Assembly (NCBI GenBank): GCA_002451715.1 | Contig: DKDD01000103.1 | Span: 1-26,629 of the forward strand | Length of the DNA stretch: 26,629 nt | Reading direction: 5' to 3' | DNA from: Ruminococcaceae bacterium UBA6857 | Lineage (GTDB): Bacteria > Bacillota > Clostridia > Oscillospirales > Acutalibacteraceae | Notes under the pieces: model-generated | Told to the model about the DNA's origin: nothing | What the model saw: the letters and a program-made list of their open reading frames with translations, nothing else | Database searches by the model: none | In this document: positions 1 through 9,053 of the stretch, in pieces | How positions within the stretch are numbered: position 1 is the stretch's first letter | Layout: the number at the start of each line of letters is the position of its first letter | Translations under genes and position numbers: made by a program

Positions 1-1168
1 CTTTAACGCCGGAAGTGAGCGTTGTTGCCTTAACTTCGCCCGAAAATGTTCCGGGAAGAGTTTTGCCGGCATAAACGCCGAAAGTTCTGACTTTGAAAGT
101 ATATTCGGTAAGGTCCGAAAGTCCCGTAACGGTGTATTCGGTTTCGCCCTTTTTGGCTGTTGCAACAAGGGTGTTTTTGCCGTCTTTAACCGTATAGATT
201 TCGGTTTTTTCGTTGCCGGAAACGTCAGTCCATCTGAGTGTTACCGAAGCGCTCTTTTCTGCCGAAGCGGTAAGATTCGCAACTGCGGCGGGAGCGGTTT
301 TTGTGCTCACTGCTGCGGAATATCCCGAAAGCGCCGTGCCGACTTTTGCTCTGACGGCGAAGCGATAAACGGTGTTTGCCGAAAGCTTGCCGACGGTTGC
401 GGCCGTGGTTTTTGAAGAAGCAACCTGAACATATTTTGTTCCGTCAACTCTGTATACTATGTATTCGGAAGCGCCGTTCACTTTTCCCCAGGTGAGGCTT
501 ACCGAATTTGACGAAGCGGTTTTGAACGCAACGCTTGTTGTCGGAATCGAGGTCTTTACGGTGACTGCTTTTGAAATTGCGCCGAGAACAACTTTCTTTC
601 CGACTCTTGTTACTGCGCGGACGCGGAACTTTGTCGCAACGTTCGGAGTAAGAGCGGAAACGGTGAGGTTGTTCACTTTCGGCGAAGCAACCTTGACCCA
701 CTTTTTGCCGTTGTATTTTTGAACCATGTAGTTTGTTGCGCCGTTGACCTTTTTCCATGTGAGCTTTGCGGAAGTGGGCGAAAGAACGGCGGCTTTGAGG
801 TTTTTCGGTGCGGCGCAGGCGGGCTTTGCCGAAACCGCAGCAGAAGGTTTACCATAAACAACCTTTTTGCCGGATTTTTTGAAAGAGACATAGCGGAACT
901 TATAAGCTGTTCCGGTTTTGAGCTTTTTAACGGTGAAGCGTACTCTTTTTGTTGTTCCGACTTTCTTCCAGCTCTTTTTAACATATTGTTGAACTTCATA
1001 GCCGGAGACGTTGTTCATTTTTTGCCAGGAGAGGGTAACTGCGTTATAGGTTACTGTTGCCTTGAGCTTTTTTACGCGAGCTCCGGCGGCGAACGCCGGA
1101 GTGATCGCGGTCAGAGCAATGCTCAGACACAAAAGCGCGGACAAAAACAGTTTTGAGATTTTTTTCAT
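1..1168 (-). CDS. Exported fibronectin type III repeat protein, 3' end beyond window
   Basis: This frame stays open from the ATG at 1168 to the left edge, about 389 codons, so the C-terminus is missing. The start follows AGGAGG with good spacing. The product opens with a signal peptide (MKKISKLFLSALLCLS...) ending in a TPAFA-A type cleavage site near residue 28. Four complete FN3 modules of about 90 residues follow, each with the pattern 'TLSW..V.GA..Y.V' and 'L...T.Y.F.VRA', and a fifth begins at the edge. Modules 1-2 closely resemble the first modules of the protein encoded just upstream, which suggests tandem duplication. The gene starts only 25 bases after that gene's stop, so the two are probably co-transcribed. 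Its likely role is as a secreted or cell-surface binding or structural protein; the ligand is unknown. Function beyond FN3 architecture cannot be assigned. Confidence 0.85.
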   Translation of the reverse strand, partial: MKKISKLFLSALLCLSIALTAITPAFAAGARVKKLKATVTYNAVTLSWQKMNNVSGYEVQQYVKKSWKKVGTTKRVRFTVKKLKTGTAYKFRYVSFKKSGKKVVYGKPSAAVSAKPACAAPKNLKAAVLSPTSAKLTWKKVNGATNYMVQKYNGKKWVKVASPKVNNLTVSALTPNVATKFRVRAVTRVGKKVVLGAISKAVTVKTSIPTTSVAFKTASSNSVSLTWGKVNGASEYIVYRVDGTKYVQVASSKTTAATVGKLSANTVYRFAVRAKVGTALSGYSAAVSTKTAPAAVANLTASAEKSASVTLRWTDVSGNEKTEIYTVKDGKNTLVATAKKGETEYTVTGLSDLTEYTFKVRTFGVYAGKTLPGTFSGEVKATTLTSGVK

Positions 1169-1193
1169 CAGTTTTTATCCTCCTTATTTTCCG

Positions 1194-4100
1194 TTATGCG
1201 GCTTTAGCTGTATATGCGGGAACTTTGATTGAAACACTTGACGATTCGTCGGAACCTGCAACAACCGCAACTTTGAATTCCGTTGCGTTCGAATCAATTC
1301 CGGTTATTGTTATGGTTTTTGCGGAATCGTTAACTGTGCAGTTTTTCGGATCCATGGGCTTTCCGTCCTTATTAAACACAACGACTGTTGCTTTATCCGG
1401 AAGATTTGCCGAAAAGCTGAGTGTTACGGAATCTTTTTCTCTTGCGGTAACTTTTACGTTTGAAACGGGAAGAAGTGCGGTTTTAACTTCTACTTTGTTC
1501 GACTCTTTGGCTTTTGCTTCGTCGGTTGTGTATGCCTTGACAGTGTATGAAAGAGTTTTATTCTGCTCGGCATTTGAAATCGTATAAGCGGTTCCGGTAA
1601 CGGCGGTTGCAACGGTTTTGCCGTCTTTGTCAACGATGATATATTTTGTTGCGGAGCCGTTGTTTGATTTCCATGAAAGGGTGATATTGTTGTTTTTGTC
1701 GCAGTCTGCGGTGAGAGTTACTGCTTCGGCGTCGGTTGTTGCGGTAGCAAGTGACGCGGCGCTTGTAATGTCACCCTTGACGGCCTGAACGTTGAACTTA
1801 TAGGTCGTTCCGGGTTTGAGACCGGTTACGGTGTAGGTCCCGTCTGTTGTTTTGATATCGTCCTTATCGGAAGAATCAATTTTAATGAGGTATGAAACGG
1901 AGTCAACCTTGTCCCATGTGAGAACAACGGAGGAGGTTCCGTTTGCTGTTGCTTTGAAGTTTGCGACGTTCGAAAGTTTTGTTTTAACGGAATCTGTAAC
2001 CGTTGATTCGCCGGCATATGCAACTTTGTTGATTACGATTTGGGCGGTAACTTTGAAGTAATAAGTCGTTCCCTGGTCAAGACCGGTTACGGTGCAGGAT
2101 TTTCCGCTGAACGGCGAACCGGTTTGTGTCCAGTTTTCTTTGTCTTTGCTGTATTCAACCTTGTATGAATCGGCAAGGGATGAGCCGCTCCAATCAAGTG
2201 TTACGGTGCTGTCGGTGAAGTTTGCGATTCTTACGTTCGGCGCGGCGGGAAGCGTTCTGCCGATTACATATTCGCTTGCAACGCCCTTGGTTTTGTTCTT
2301 GTCAACGGCAACAACGCGGAAATATGCGGTTTTTGAAGCGGAAAGCTTTTCAACGGTTGCCGAAGTTGTTTTTGAATCAACCGAAAGAACCGAAGTCCAG
2401 CCTGTTGTTCCGTTTTCGCTCATTTCAATGTCATATCCGTTTACTCCGGCGTTGCTGTTTGCAGACCAGGAGAAAGAAACGGAAGTTGTTGTTTGACCGG
2501 TAATTTTGAAGTTTGACGGCGCAGAGAGAAGGGTTTTTGCGCTGATTTCCGAGGGAGTCGAGCAGAGTCTTTCCGAACGGAAAACTTCATAGGCGATTAC
2601 GCGGATGCTGTAATCCGAATGTTGAGCAAGACCTTTGATTGTTGCGGTTGCATTGTTGTTGTCAAGGGTGAACAATGCGGCGGAAATAAGGTCTGCAGAG
2701 CTAAGCCATTCGGAAGAGCCGGGTTTTTGGATTTGAACGATATAGTTCTTGACGTTGGTGTTCTTTTTCCATGCAACACGAATTGAAGTGTCGGAAAGGG
2801 TTGTTTTGATTTCTTCAACGGGGGCGGGAGCGGTTTTTGCTTCGGTAGCCTTGCTTACTTCGCTGCTGTCGGTTCCGTTGACTGCCGAAACGCGGAAGAA
2901 ACGGCTTGTTGAAGGCGCAAGCCCCTCATACTGATATACACACATTTTTGAGCCGTCGGTCGGGTTAACAAGCGGCTGTTCGGTTTTGACTTCTTCCCAG
3001 TTGTCTTTTCCGTTTGCGCTGACTTCAAGTTTATATGAAGCCGCTTTTGCGCTGATTGTCCAGCCGATGTAAACCATGCTGCTTGTGCATTTTGTTACCT
3101 GAACGCCGACTTCAACACCCTGAAGTGCGGTTTTAACAATTACGGGATTCGAGAAATCCGAGGGAACGCTCTGTCCTTCGGTATAAGCTCTTACTTTGAA
3201 CTGATATTCGGTATAAGGCGAAAGCTCGTTCTTTGAAAGTTCCGTTTTGTCGGTATCGGTAAGCTTTTCCCAATCGGCGTCTGCCTTTGCGCCGTTAATC
3301 CAGAAAACTTCATATTTTACTGCGCCTTCAACGGCTTTCCAGCTGATTGAAAGCGAGGTCGGCTTAACATTGTTATAGGTGAGTTCGGTGATTGCGGACG
3401 GGGTTGTTTTTCCTTCGGCAATGTCACTGAGGTTCGAAGTGATGCTTCCCGCAACGGCCTTTACTCTGAAGTAATAGGTTGTTGAAACGTCAAGTTCCGG
3501 AACGGTATAGATCACAAGCGAAACGTTGTCCGAAGCAACGGGAGTGCACTTTGAAAGGTCAACAACGGTCCATGTGTTTTTGTCTTTGCTGATTTCAAGC
3601 TCATAGCCTGTGGCTTTTGAGTTTACTGTCCATGAAACGGTGAGGGAAGAGCTTGTCGGGTTCTCTGTTTTGAGGTTGAGAACGCGGGAAAGAGAAGTTG
3701 TTGCGGTGACAGCCGCAGCGGTTGAATAAAGTTTGATTCTGTCGGTCGGATAGTCGGGGTTGGGAGCATAGAGACCATATCCCTGAACTCTGAATTCATA
3801 GGGAGTTTTCTGTTCGATCGGAACTTCGACATACTTGTTTGTGCTGTCTTTATATCTGATTTTTGAAACGGTGAAAACTCTTGTTGAAGTCGGAACACTG
3901 CCGAGCGATACCCATTCGCTTTCCTGGGTTCCGTCGGGATTTCTCTTGAGAACCGAAACGAAAATTTCATATCTTTCGATTGCTTTTTCGTCTGCCGAAG
4001 CATCCCAGCCGAGCGTTACCGAATTATCGGTTGACCTTGTTGCTTTGAGGTTTGTTACGGCAGCGGGAGCGGTTTTCCATGTGAAAGTGTTTGAATAAGC

Positions 4101-5234
4101 CGAAAAATAATTCTTTGAGTCCGAAGCTTTGATATAAGCTCTGACGGCGAAAGTGTGTTCGGTGTTTGAAGCAAGACCTGTTACGGTGCAGCTGTTGTTT
4201 TTTGAAACCGCAACCTGCTTGTATGCCGTGCCGTTCTTAACAAAAACAGTGTATCCGGTTGCGCCGGAAACGGCATTCCACGAAAGCGAAGCGGTTGTTG
4301 AATCGGTTCCGTTGCAAACAAGTTCGGTTGCTTTTGCGATTGAGGGCTTGACCGAAACGGTTTTTGAAACAGTGCCGTAAAGATTTTTGTTTCCGGATTT
4401 TACAAAGCCGAAAACGCGAATCTGGTTGTTCACGGTCGGGATAAGATTTGTTGCAGCAAGCGAAGTTTTTGAAGTACTTCCGACATTGACCCACTTTTTG
4501 TTTGCGGTGTCATATCTTTGAACAAAGTATCCTGTTGCGCCGGAAACGGCGCTCCATGAAACGTTTGCCGTTGTTGAAGAAGCTACGCTTGCTTTTACGT
4601 TTGCCGGCGCGGCAAGGGTCGGCTTTGCGGTAACGGCTTTTGCATAGCCGTATACGTTTTTGTTTCCGACTGTTTTATAGCCGCGGACGCGGAACTTGAC
4701 TTCTTCGTTTGTTTTAAGTCCGGAGATAACGGCGCTTGTGCTCTTTGTGTTTGCAACGTTGACCCATTTGTTTCCGTTCTGCTTTTGAATAAGATAGCCT
4801 GTTGCGTTCGAAAGCTTTGACCAGGTAAGTTTTACCGAAGTTGCCGAGGCGGAAGCAGCCGAAACGGTTTTCGGTGCGGTGCAGACCGGTTTTGCCGAAA
4901 CAACGGCGGAAACTTTTCCGTACTGAATCTTCTTTCCGGAACCTTTGTAAGCGCGAACGCGGAATTTATAAGTTGTTCCGGTCTTGAGTTTTTTAACGGT
5001 GAATTTTGTTTTTTGAGTGGTTGCGATTGCTTTCCACTTTTTTCCGGTATACTGCTGAACCGCATAACCGGAAGCTCCGGAAACTTTGTTCCAGGAGAGG
5101 GTGACTGTGGTTGCCGTAACCGCTTTTTTAACGTTCTTGACCTGTGCAACTGCCGCAAAGGCCGGCGTTACTGCCGCAAAGGCAACACCAAGACAGAAAA
5201 GAACGGTTACAAGCAATTTTGCAAGCTTTTTCAT
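1194..5234 (-). CDS. Large exported protein of 14 fibronectin type III modules
   Basis: The product has 1346 residues. The ATG follows AAGGAGG (about 9 bases spacing) and opens a signal peptide (MKKLAKLLVTVLFCLGVAF...) ending TPAFA near residue 27. I count 14 consecutive FN3-like modules of 80-110 residues, recognisable by the 'V.LSW....A..Y.I' strand B-C motif and 'T.Y.FRV.A' strand F. They begin at about residues 32, 116, 207, 300 and so on to the last near 1270. The protein ends in KVPAYTAKAA, with no LPXTG, dockerin, SLH or membrane anchor. The first three modules are Lys-rich and near-identical in style to the downstream paralogue; later modules are more acidic and diverged. It likely serves as an extracellular scaffold, adhesin or carbohydrate-binding protein. 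The upstream LRR/FN3 gene ends 78 bases away with no convincing terminator between, so a three-gene operon is likely. Confidence 0.9.
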   Translation of the reverse strand: MKKLAKLLVTVLFCLGVAFAAVTPAFAAVAQVKNVKKAVTATTVTLSWNKVSGASGYAVQQYTGKKWKAIATTQKTKFTVKKLKTGTTYKFRVRAYKGSGKKIQYGKVSAVVSAKPVCTAPKTVSAASASATSVKLTWSKLSNATGYLIQKQNGNKWVNVANTKSTSAVISGLKTNEEVKFRVRGYKTVGNKNVYGYAKAVTAKPTLAAPANVKASVASSTTANVSWSAVSGATGYFVQRYDTANKKWVNVGSTSKTSLAATNLIPTVNNQIRVFGFVKSGNKNLYGTVSKTVSVKPSIAKATELVCNGTDSTTASLSWNAVSGATGYTVFVKNGTAYKQVAVSKNNSCTVTGLASNTEHTFAVRAYIKASDSKNYFSAYSNTFTWKTAPAAVTNLKATRSTDNSVTLGWDASADEKAIERYEIFVSVLKRNPDGTQESEWVSLGSVPTSTRVFTVSKIRYKDSTNKYVEVPIEQKTPYEFRVQGYGLYAPNPDYPTDRIKLYSTAAAVTATTSLSRVLNLKTENPTSSSLTVSWTVNSKATGYELEISKDKNTWTVVDLSKCTPVASDNVSLVIYTVPELDVSTTYYFRVKAVAGSITSNLSDIAEGKTTPSAITELTYNNVKPTSLSISWKAVEGAVKYEVFWINGAKADADWEKLTDTDKTELSKNELSPYTEYQFKVRAYTEGQSVPSDFSNPVIVKTALQGVEVGVQVTKCTSSMVYIGWTISAKAASYKLEVSANGKDNWEEVKTEQPLVNPTDGSKMCVYQYEGLAPSTSRFFRVSAVNGTDSSEVSKATEAKTAPAPVEEIKTTLSDTSIRVAWKKNTNVKNYIVQIQKPGSSEWLSSADLISAALFTLDNNNATATIKGLAQHSDYSIRVIAYEVFRSERLCSTPSEISAKTLLSAPSNFKITGQTTTSVSFSWSANSNAGVNGYDIEMSENGTTGWTSVLSVDSKTTSATVEKLSASKTAYFRVVAVDKNKTKGVASEYVIGRTLPAAPNVRIANFTDSTVTLDWSGSSLADSYKVEYSKDKENWTQTGSPFSGKSCTVTGLDQGTTYYFKVTAQIVINKVAYAGESTVTDSVKTKLSNVANFKATANGTSSVVLTWDKVDSVSYLIKIDSSDKDDIKTTDGTYTVTGLKPGTTYKFNVQAVKGDITSAASLATATTDAEAVTLTADCDKNNNITLSWKSNNGSATKYIIVDKDGKTVATAVTGTAYTISNAEQNKTLSYTVKAYTTDEAKAKESNKVEVKTALLPVSNVKVTAREKDSVTLSFSANLPDKATVVVFNKDGKPMDPKNCTVNDSAKTITITGIDSNATEFKVAVVAGSDESSSVSIKVPAYTAKAA

Positions 5235-5312
5235 GTGTGTAAATCCTCCTTAGATATTCGGGTGTGAATTTGATCTTTCGATCGGTGTATAAACTTTACC
5301 TTTTCAAGGTAA

Positions 5313-7508
5313 TCAGTTCCAAAGGAAAATGTATTCGTATTCGAGTGTTCCGCCAATTGTGAAAACGGCTTTTCCGTCGTTTCCGGCAACTGTGAACGGA
5401 ACGGAAACCGAAAGAGTGTCAAGCTTTCCGGCGTTAACTTTTGCCGAAACGGTGAATTTTGAATAATCAACGCTTGAAAATGTTTTGCCTTGTGCTTTTG
5501 AAATCGCGTTCCAATCCGGAAGCGAAACGAACGAAGAAGCAAGGGACTTGTCCGCCTGTGCGGCAGGCAGGGTCAGCTCAATGAAAAATCCGTTTCCGTC
5601 GCCGTGATATTCAATATCACAGTCTTTTTGCTCCTGTGTGGAAAGCGAAAGTTTTCCGTTCATTGCCGGGATAAGAGCGGAAAGCGAAAGCTTTTTGCCC
5701 GTTTCAATTCCTCCGACAAAATTATAATCGGCTTTTGAACTGCTGTCAATCGAAGAAAGAATGCTTCGGTTTGCTTCGGTGTCGGGCAAAACGGCTGTGT
5801 TTTTGAGCGAGCGACTTTCAAAAACAGAAAAGTTCTTTTGGCTGTTCATGTTGCCGCAAGCTTTGATGAATACCGAAAGAGCCTCCTGCTTTGTTTTCGG
5901 TATCGGTCTTACGGCTGTTTTTGCCGAAACTTCCGCGCCGGGACCGATAAGGTCGGTGCTTTCCGTTCTTGCAAAGGCGGCGCAGACTTTGATTCTTACG
6001 GTTGTTTCCGCGTCAAGGTCGGTCAAAGTGAACGAGGTTTTGTCGGTATTTCCCGCAAGAGTAAATATCTTTTTCTCTTCGCTGTATATATAGATGTAAT
6101 ATCTTGAAGCGGACGAAACTTTGCTCCATGAAACCGTAATGTCCGAATCGGTAACGCCGGAAGTTTTGAGGGCGGAAACCTTAACGGGTGTCATGGCTTT
6201 GACGGAAAGTTCGGTATATTTTCCGTTGTAAGTTTTGTTTCCGTTTTTATATACGGCGCTGACTCTTACTTTGTAAGCTGCGGTATATGAAAGACCGGAA
6301 AAGCCGAGCGAAGTTTTTGTTGTTTCGGCGCGGCTTAACTGCTTGTTGTTTTTGTCAAGCAGAACGGCCGTGAACTTTTCCGCACCTGCCGGAGCTTTCC
6401 ACGAAACCGTTACGGAATCAACGGTGTTCGAAACCTGTTTGAGAGCCGTTACGGGTGCGTTGTTCTTTGCCGAAACGGTTATTGAAGCGATTCCGCCGAG
6501 CACCTGAGTTTTGCCGCTTTTGAAAATGCTGCGAACGCGAAGCTTGGCTTCTTCGCCTTTTTTGAGGTTTTTGACCTTGTAGGTCGTTTTGTCGGTTGAA
6601 GCGAGCGCGACCCACTTTTTCTTTGCGGTGTCATAGCGCGTGATTTTGTATTCGGTTGCACCGGCAACTTTTGTCCAGCTTATTGTTGCGCTTGAAGCGG
6701 TAAACTTTGTCTGTTTCAAATCTGCAGGCTTTGCGGGGAAAACTTTAACGCGGCATTTTGCAAAAACCTTGTCGTTGCCTTTTGCCGAAACGGTGATTAC
6801 CGCGTTGCCGCAGTTGAAAGAAGAAACAATGCCTTCGGGCGAAACGTCGGCAATCGCCTTGTTCGTTGTTGAAACCGAAAGGGCAGTGTAATAGGTATCG
6901 GCAGGCGAAACAACGATTTTGAGCGTTCTTGTTTTTCCGCTGTTCATCTTCATGCTTTTTTGAACCGAAATCGAGGTCGGATAGGTGACGCCTGATTTGA
7001 TCTTGTTTTTCTGAAGATATTTTTCCGCGCCGGTTCCCGAAACGGCATAGACCGTAACTTTGTCGCAACCGCGGAAAGCGTCTTTGCCGATTTTTTCCGC
7101 CTTTGTGTCAAGCACAACGGTTTCAAGGTTGGTGCAGTACCAGAACGCCGCACTGCCGAGCGTTTTAAGCTCTTTCGGCAAAACGATCTTTTTGAGTCCT
7201 GTGCATTCGTTGAATGCGCTGATTCCGATTTCGGTAACGGTTGACGGGATTGAAAGAACGGTTATCGTTCTTGCCTGCCAAAAACATTCGTTGCCGATTG
7301 CGGTGACGGGAACGCCGTTGACTTTTGCGGGAATTTTGACTTTCTTTGCCGTTCCGGAATAGGAAACGACGGTGACGCCGCTTTTTTGAACGTCAAAAGT
7401 GAAGCCGTTTTTCTTAACATTTTTTGCCGAACCGGAAAAGACAAAAAGCGTTATCAGCGCGGAAACGGCAAAAGCAAAAATGAAAGATTTAAAAATGCGT
7501 TTTTTCAT
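5313..7508 (-). CDS. Exported leucine-rich repeat / Ig-like / FN3 surface protein
   Basis: The product has 731 residues. I placed the start at the MKKRIF methionine because GGAGGG lies 7 bases upstream; the longer frame to 7565 lacks a site. A signal peptide covers residues 1 to about 28. It is followed by a short BspA-type leucine-rich region (about 35-165; 'IP..V..IG..AF..C..L', four units). A bacterial Ig-like (Big_2-type) domain lies at about 170-260. Three FN3 modules occupy about 262-530. A C-terminal region of about 200 residues, beginning near 'KTKQEAL' and ending 'EYEYIFLWN', has alternating polar/hydrophobic beta strands and resembles lipid- or ligand-binding folds of secreted Firmicutes proteins; I do not recognise a family. 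BspA-like LRRs are known from host-binding proteins of gut bacteria, so adhesion is a reasonable inference. It is first in the FN3 gene run. Confidence 0.85.
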   Translation of the reverse strand: MKKRIFKSFIFAFAVSALITLFVFSGSAKNVKKNGFTFDVQKSGVTVVSYSGTAKKVKIPAKVNGVPVTAIGNECFWQARTITVLSIPSTVTEIGISAFNECTGLKKIVLPKELKTLGSAAFWYCTNLETVVLDTKAEKIGKDAFRGCDKVTVYAVSGTGAEKYLQKNKIKSGVTYPTSISVQKSMKMNSGKTRTLKIVVSPADTYYTALSVSTTNKAIADVSPEGIVSSFNCGNAVITVSAKGNDKVFAKCRVKVFPAKPADLKQTKFTASSATISWTKVAGATEYKITRYDTAKKKWVALASTDKTTYKVKNLKKGEEAKLRVRSIFKSGKTQVLGGIASITVSAKNNAPVTALKQVSNTVDSVTVSWKAPAGAEKFTAVLLDKNNKQLSRAETTKTSLGFSGLSYTAAYKVRVSAVYKNGNKTYNGKYTELSVKAMTPVKVSALKTSGVTDSDITVSWSKVSSASRYYIYIYSEEKKIFTLAGNTDKTSFTLTDLDAETTVRIKVCAAFARTESTDLIGPGAEVSAKTAVRPIPKTKQEALSVFIKACGNMNSQKNFSVFESRSLKNTAVLPDTEANRSILSSIDSSSKADYNFVGGIETGKKLSLSALIPAMNGKLSLSTQEQKDCDIEYHGDGNGFFIELTLPAAQADKSLASSFVSLPDWNAISKAQGKTFSSVDYSKFTVSAKVNAGKLDTLSVSVPFTVAGNDGKAVFTIGGTLEYEYIFLWN

Positions 7509-7549
7509 GCATAACCCTCCATAATAAGATAAGTACATATTAACACTTT

Positions 7550-7579
7550 TTTTTACGAAAAACAATGCCGAATTGTCAA
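7550..7579 (-). promoter_or_regulatory. Possible sigma-A promoter of the LRR/FN3 operon
   Basis: On the minus strand a perfect TTGACA lies at 7579-7574. It is followed after 18 bases by TAAAAA (4 of 6 matches to TATAAT) about 42 bases before the start codon. The -10 element is weak, so this is tentative. Confidence 0.35.
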
Positions 7580-7633
7580 TCTTTGCAAAATTTACAAATA
7601 ATTTCGAAATAAGTAAACTTCAATTTCAATGCA

Positions 7634-7661
7634 TAAAAAAAGAGACGGCAAAAACCGTCTC
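7634..7661 (-). terminator. Intrinsic terminator of rpsT
   Basis: Read on the minus strand, GAGACGG and CCGTCTC pair around a 6-base loop (7661-7642) and are followed by seven T residues. It lies 24 bases beyond the rpsT stop and separates it from the LRR/FN3 operon. Confidence 0.9.
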
Positions 7662-7684
7662 CTCTTTTGAAGTCAAAAATAAAA

Positions 7685-7945
7685 TTATTTTGAAGCGTTG
7701 AGCTTGAGAACAAGGGCTGATTTTTTTCTTGCAGCGTTGTTCTTGTGAAGAAGACCCTTGGCAGCGGCCTGGTCAATCTTCTTAACGGCAGCGGTAACCA
7801 CTGCTTCTTTATCAGCCGCGTTAGCTTCGATGGCTGCGTTAGCCTTTTTCAAAGCGGTTTTGAGTGCGGAATGGGCGCTCTTGTTGCGAGCCTGCTTTGT
7901 TGCGTTAACGAGAACACGTTTTTTTGCTGATTTGATATTCGGCAT
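7685..7945 (-). CDS. rpsT: 30S ribosomal protein S20
   Basis: The product has 86 residues, the usual S20 length. It opens with the diagnostic MPNIKSAKKRVLVNATKQ and contains the basic 'NKSAHSALKTALKKA' helix and the 'AAKGLLHKNNAARKKSAL' C-terminal motif. S20 is a primary binding protein of the 16S rRNA 5' domain and is needed for small-subunit assembly. GGAGGTG lies 9 bases before the ATG. The gene is monocistronic, with its own promoter and terminator. It sits divergent from gpr, an arrangement conserved in many endospore-forming Firmicutes. Confidence 0.98.
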   Translation of the reverse strand: MPNIKSAKKRVLVNATKQARNKSAHSALKTALKKANAAIEANAADKEAVVTAAVKKIDQAAAKGLLHKNNAARKKSALVLKLNASK

Positions 7946-7976
7946 TTACGATACACCTCCCTTAATACAATTACAG

Positions 7977-8005
7977 ATAATAACATCTTTCAAAAGAAAA
8001 TGCAA
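7977..8005 (-). promoter_or_regulatory. Sigma-A promoter of rpsT
   Basis: On the minus strand TTGCAT (8005-8000), a 17-base spacer and TATTAT (7982-7977) give a good vegetative promoter 32 bases before the rpsT ATG. Confidence 0.7.
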
Positions 8006-8096
8006 GTGATTTCAGCATTTTTGGATAGACTTTTTCAGAAGTGACAATAATGATACTATATTTTTTCAAATTTTTCAACAGTTTGGAGCAAAAAAA

Positions 8097-8987
8097 ATGA
8101 ATTTCAGAACAGATTTGGCGCTTGAAAAGCGGGAAAACATCGCTTCTGCAAGAATTGACGGCGTTATCTCGAATAAGGAAGAAAAAAACGGCGTAACCGT
8201 AACAACAATTTGCGTCACAAACGAGGTCGGTGCGCAGGCACTCGGCAAGCCCGTCGGAAAATACATCACCCTTGAAGTTACGCCCTTCATGAAAAACGCC
8301 GACCTTTCCGACGGAAGAATCGAAGTCTTTGCCGAAGAACTTCTTTCGCTTCTGCCGAAAGAGGGAACGATTCTTGTTGCCGGACTCGGGAACGAAAGCA
8401 TCACCCCGGATGCACTCGGACCGAAGTGCGTTTCGCTTCTTCTTGCAACGCGCCACATAAAAAAAGAGCTTGCAAAATCACTCGGACTTTCTCCGCTTCG
8501 TCCCGTTGCCGGAATTGTTCCCGGCGTGCTCGGAAAAACCGGAATCGAAACTGCGGAAATAATCGAAGCCGTTGCCGAAAAAATCAAACCCGCCGCCCTT
8601 GTTGTGATTGATGCGCTTGCTTCGCGAAAACTTTCTCGGCTCGGAACAACGGTTCAAATGACCGACACGGGAATTGCGCCGGGTTCCGGAGTCGGAAACA
8701 CAAGAACCGAAATCAGCGAAAAAACGCTCGGTATCCCCGTTGTTGCGGTCGGCGTTCCGACTGTTGTTGACGGAACGACAATGGCTTTTGACGTTCTTGA
8801 AAGCGCGGGGGTCAAAGGTGAAAACGTTCAAAAACTCGGTTCGTTCAAAAAGGAAGAGTTCATGATGGTTACACCGAAAGAAATAGACCTTGTGATTGAG
8901 CGCGCGTCAATGCTAATTGCTATGGGAATCAACAGCGCAATGCAGCGCGAACTTGCACTTGACGATATTATCGCAATCGTGAGATGA
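8097..8987 (+). CDS. gpr: Germination protease GPR (spore endopeptidase)
   Basis: The product has 296 residues and belongs to peptidase family A25. It cleaves small acid-soluble spore proteins (SASPs) in the germinating spore core. It begins MNFRTDLALE, the propeptide/cleavage-like sequence typical of GPR. It carries both conserved acidic blocks: 'GLGNESITPDALGP' with Asp105 and 'VVIDALASRKLSRLG' with Asp172, followed by 'TDTGIAPGSGVGN'. These match the two aspartates considered catalytic in Bacillus GPR. The propeptide looks short compared with Bacillus. The ATG follows GGAG. spoIIP starts 66 bases downstream on the same strand, as in other spore-formers. Forespore (sigma-F/G) control is expected from the family, but I could not find a clean consensus promoter in the gap to rpsT. 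Confidence 0.96.
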   Translation: MNFRTDLALEKRENIASARIDGVISNKEEKNGVTVTTICVTNEVGAQALGKPVGKYITLEVTPFMKNADLSDGRIEVFAEELLSLLPKEGTILVAGLGNESITPDALGPKCVSLLLATRHIKKELAKSLGLSPLRPVAGIVPGVLGKTGIETAEIIEAVAEKIKPAALVVIDALASRKLSRLGTTVQMTDTGIAPGSGVGNTRTEISEKTLGIPVVAVGVPTVVDGTTMAFDVLESAGVKGENVQKLGSFKKEEFMMVTPKEIDLVIERASMLIAMGINSAMQRELALDDIIAIVR

Positions 8988-9053
8988 ATTTTATAAAGAA
9001 GACAGGCATAGATATTAAAATAAAAGATGAAAAAGAGAAAAGGTTGTGTTGAC

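Noticed and set aside
1194..5234. Tandem DNA repeat array
   Set aside because: The repetition is at protein level (FN3 modules). DNA copies are too diverged to be a recent satellite, and codon use matches the neighbours.
7505..7565. N-terminal extension of the LRR/FN3 protein to the upstream ATG at 7565
   Set aside because: The extension puts 19 residues before a normal signal peptide and lacks a ribosome site; GGAGGG precedes the ATG at 7508.
8020..8060. Sigma-G promoter for gpr (TGGATA ... GATACTA)
   Set aside because: The two elements are 24 bases apart, too far for the known 17-18 base spacing.
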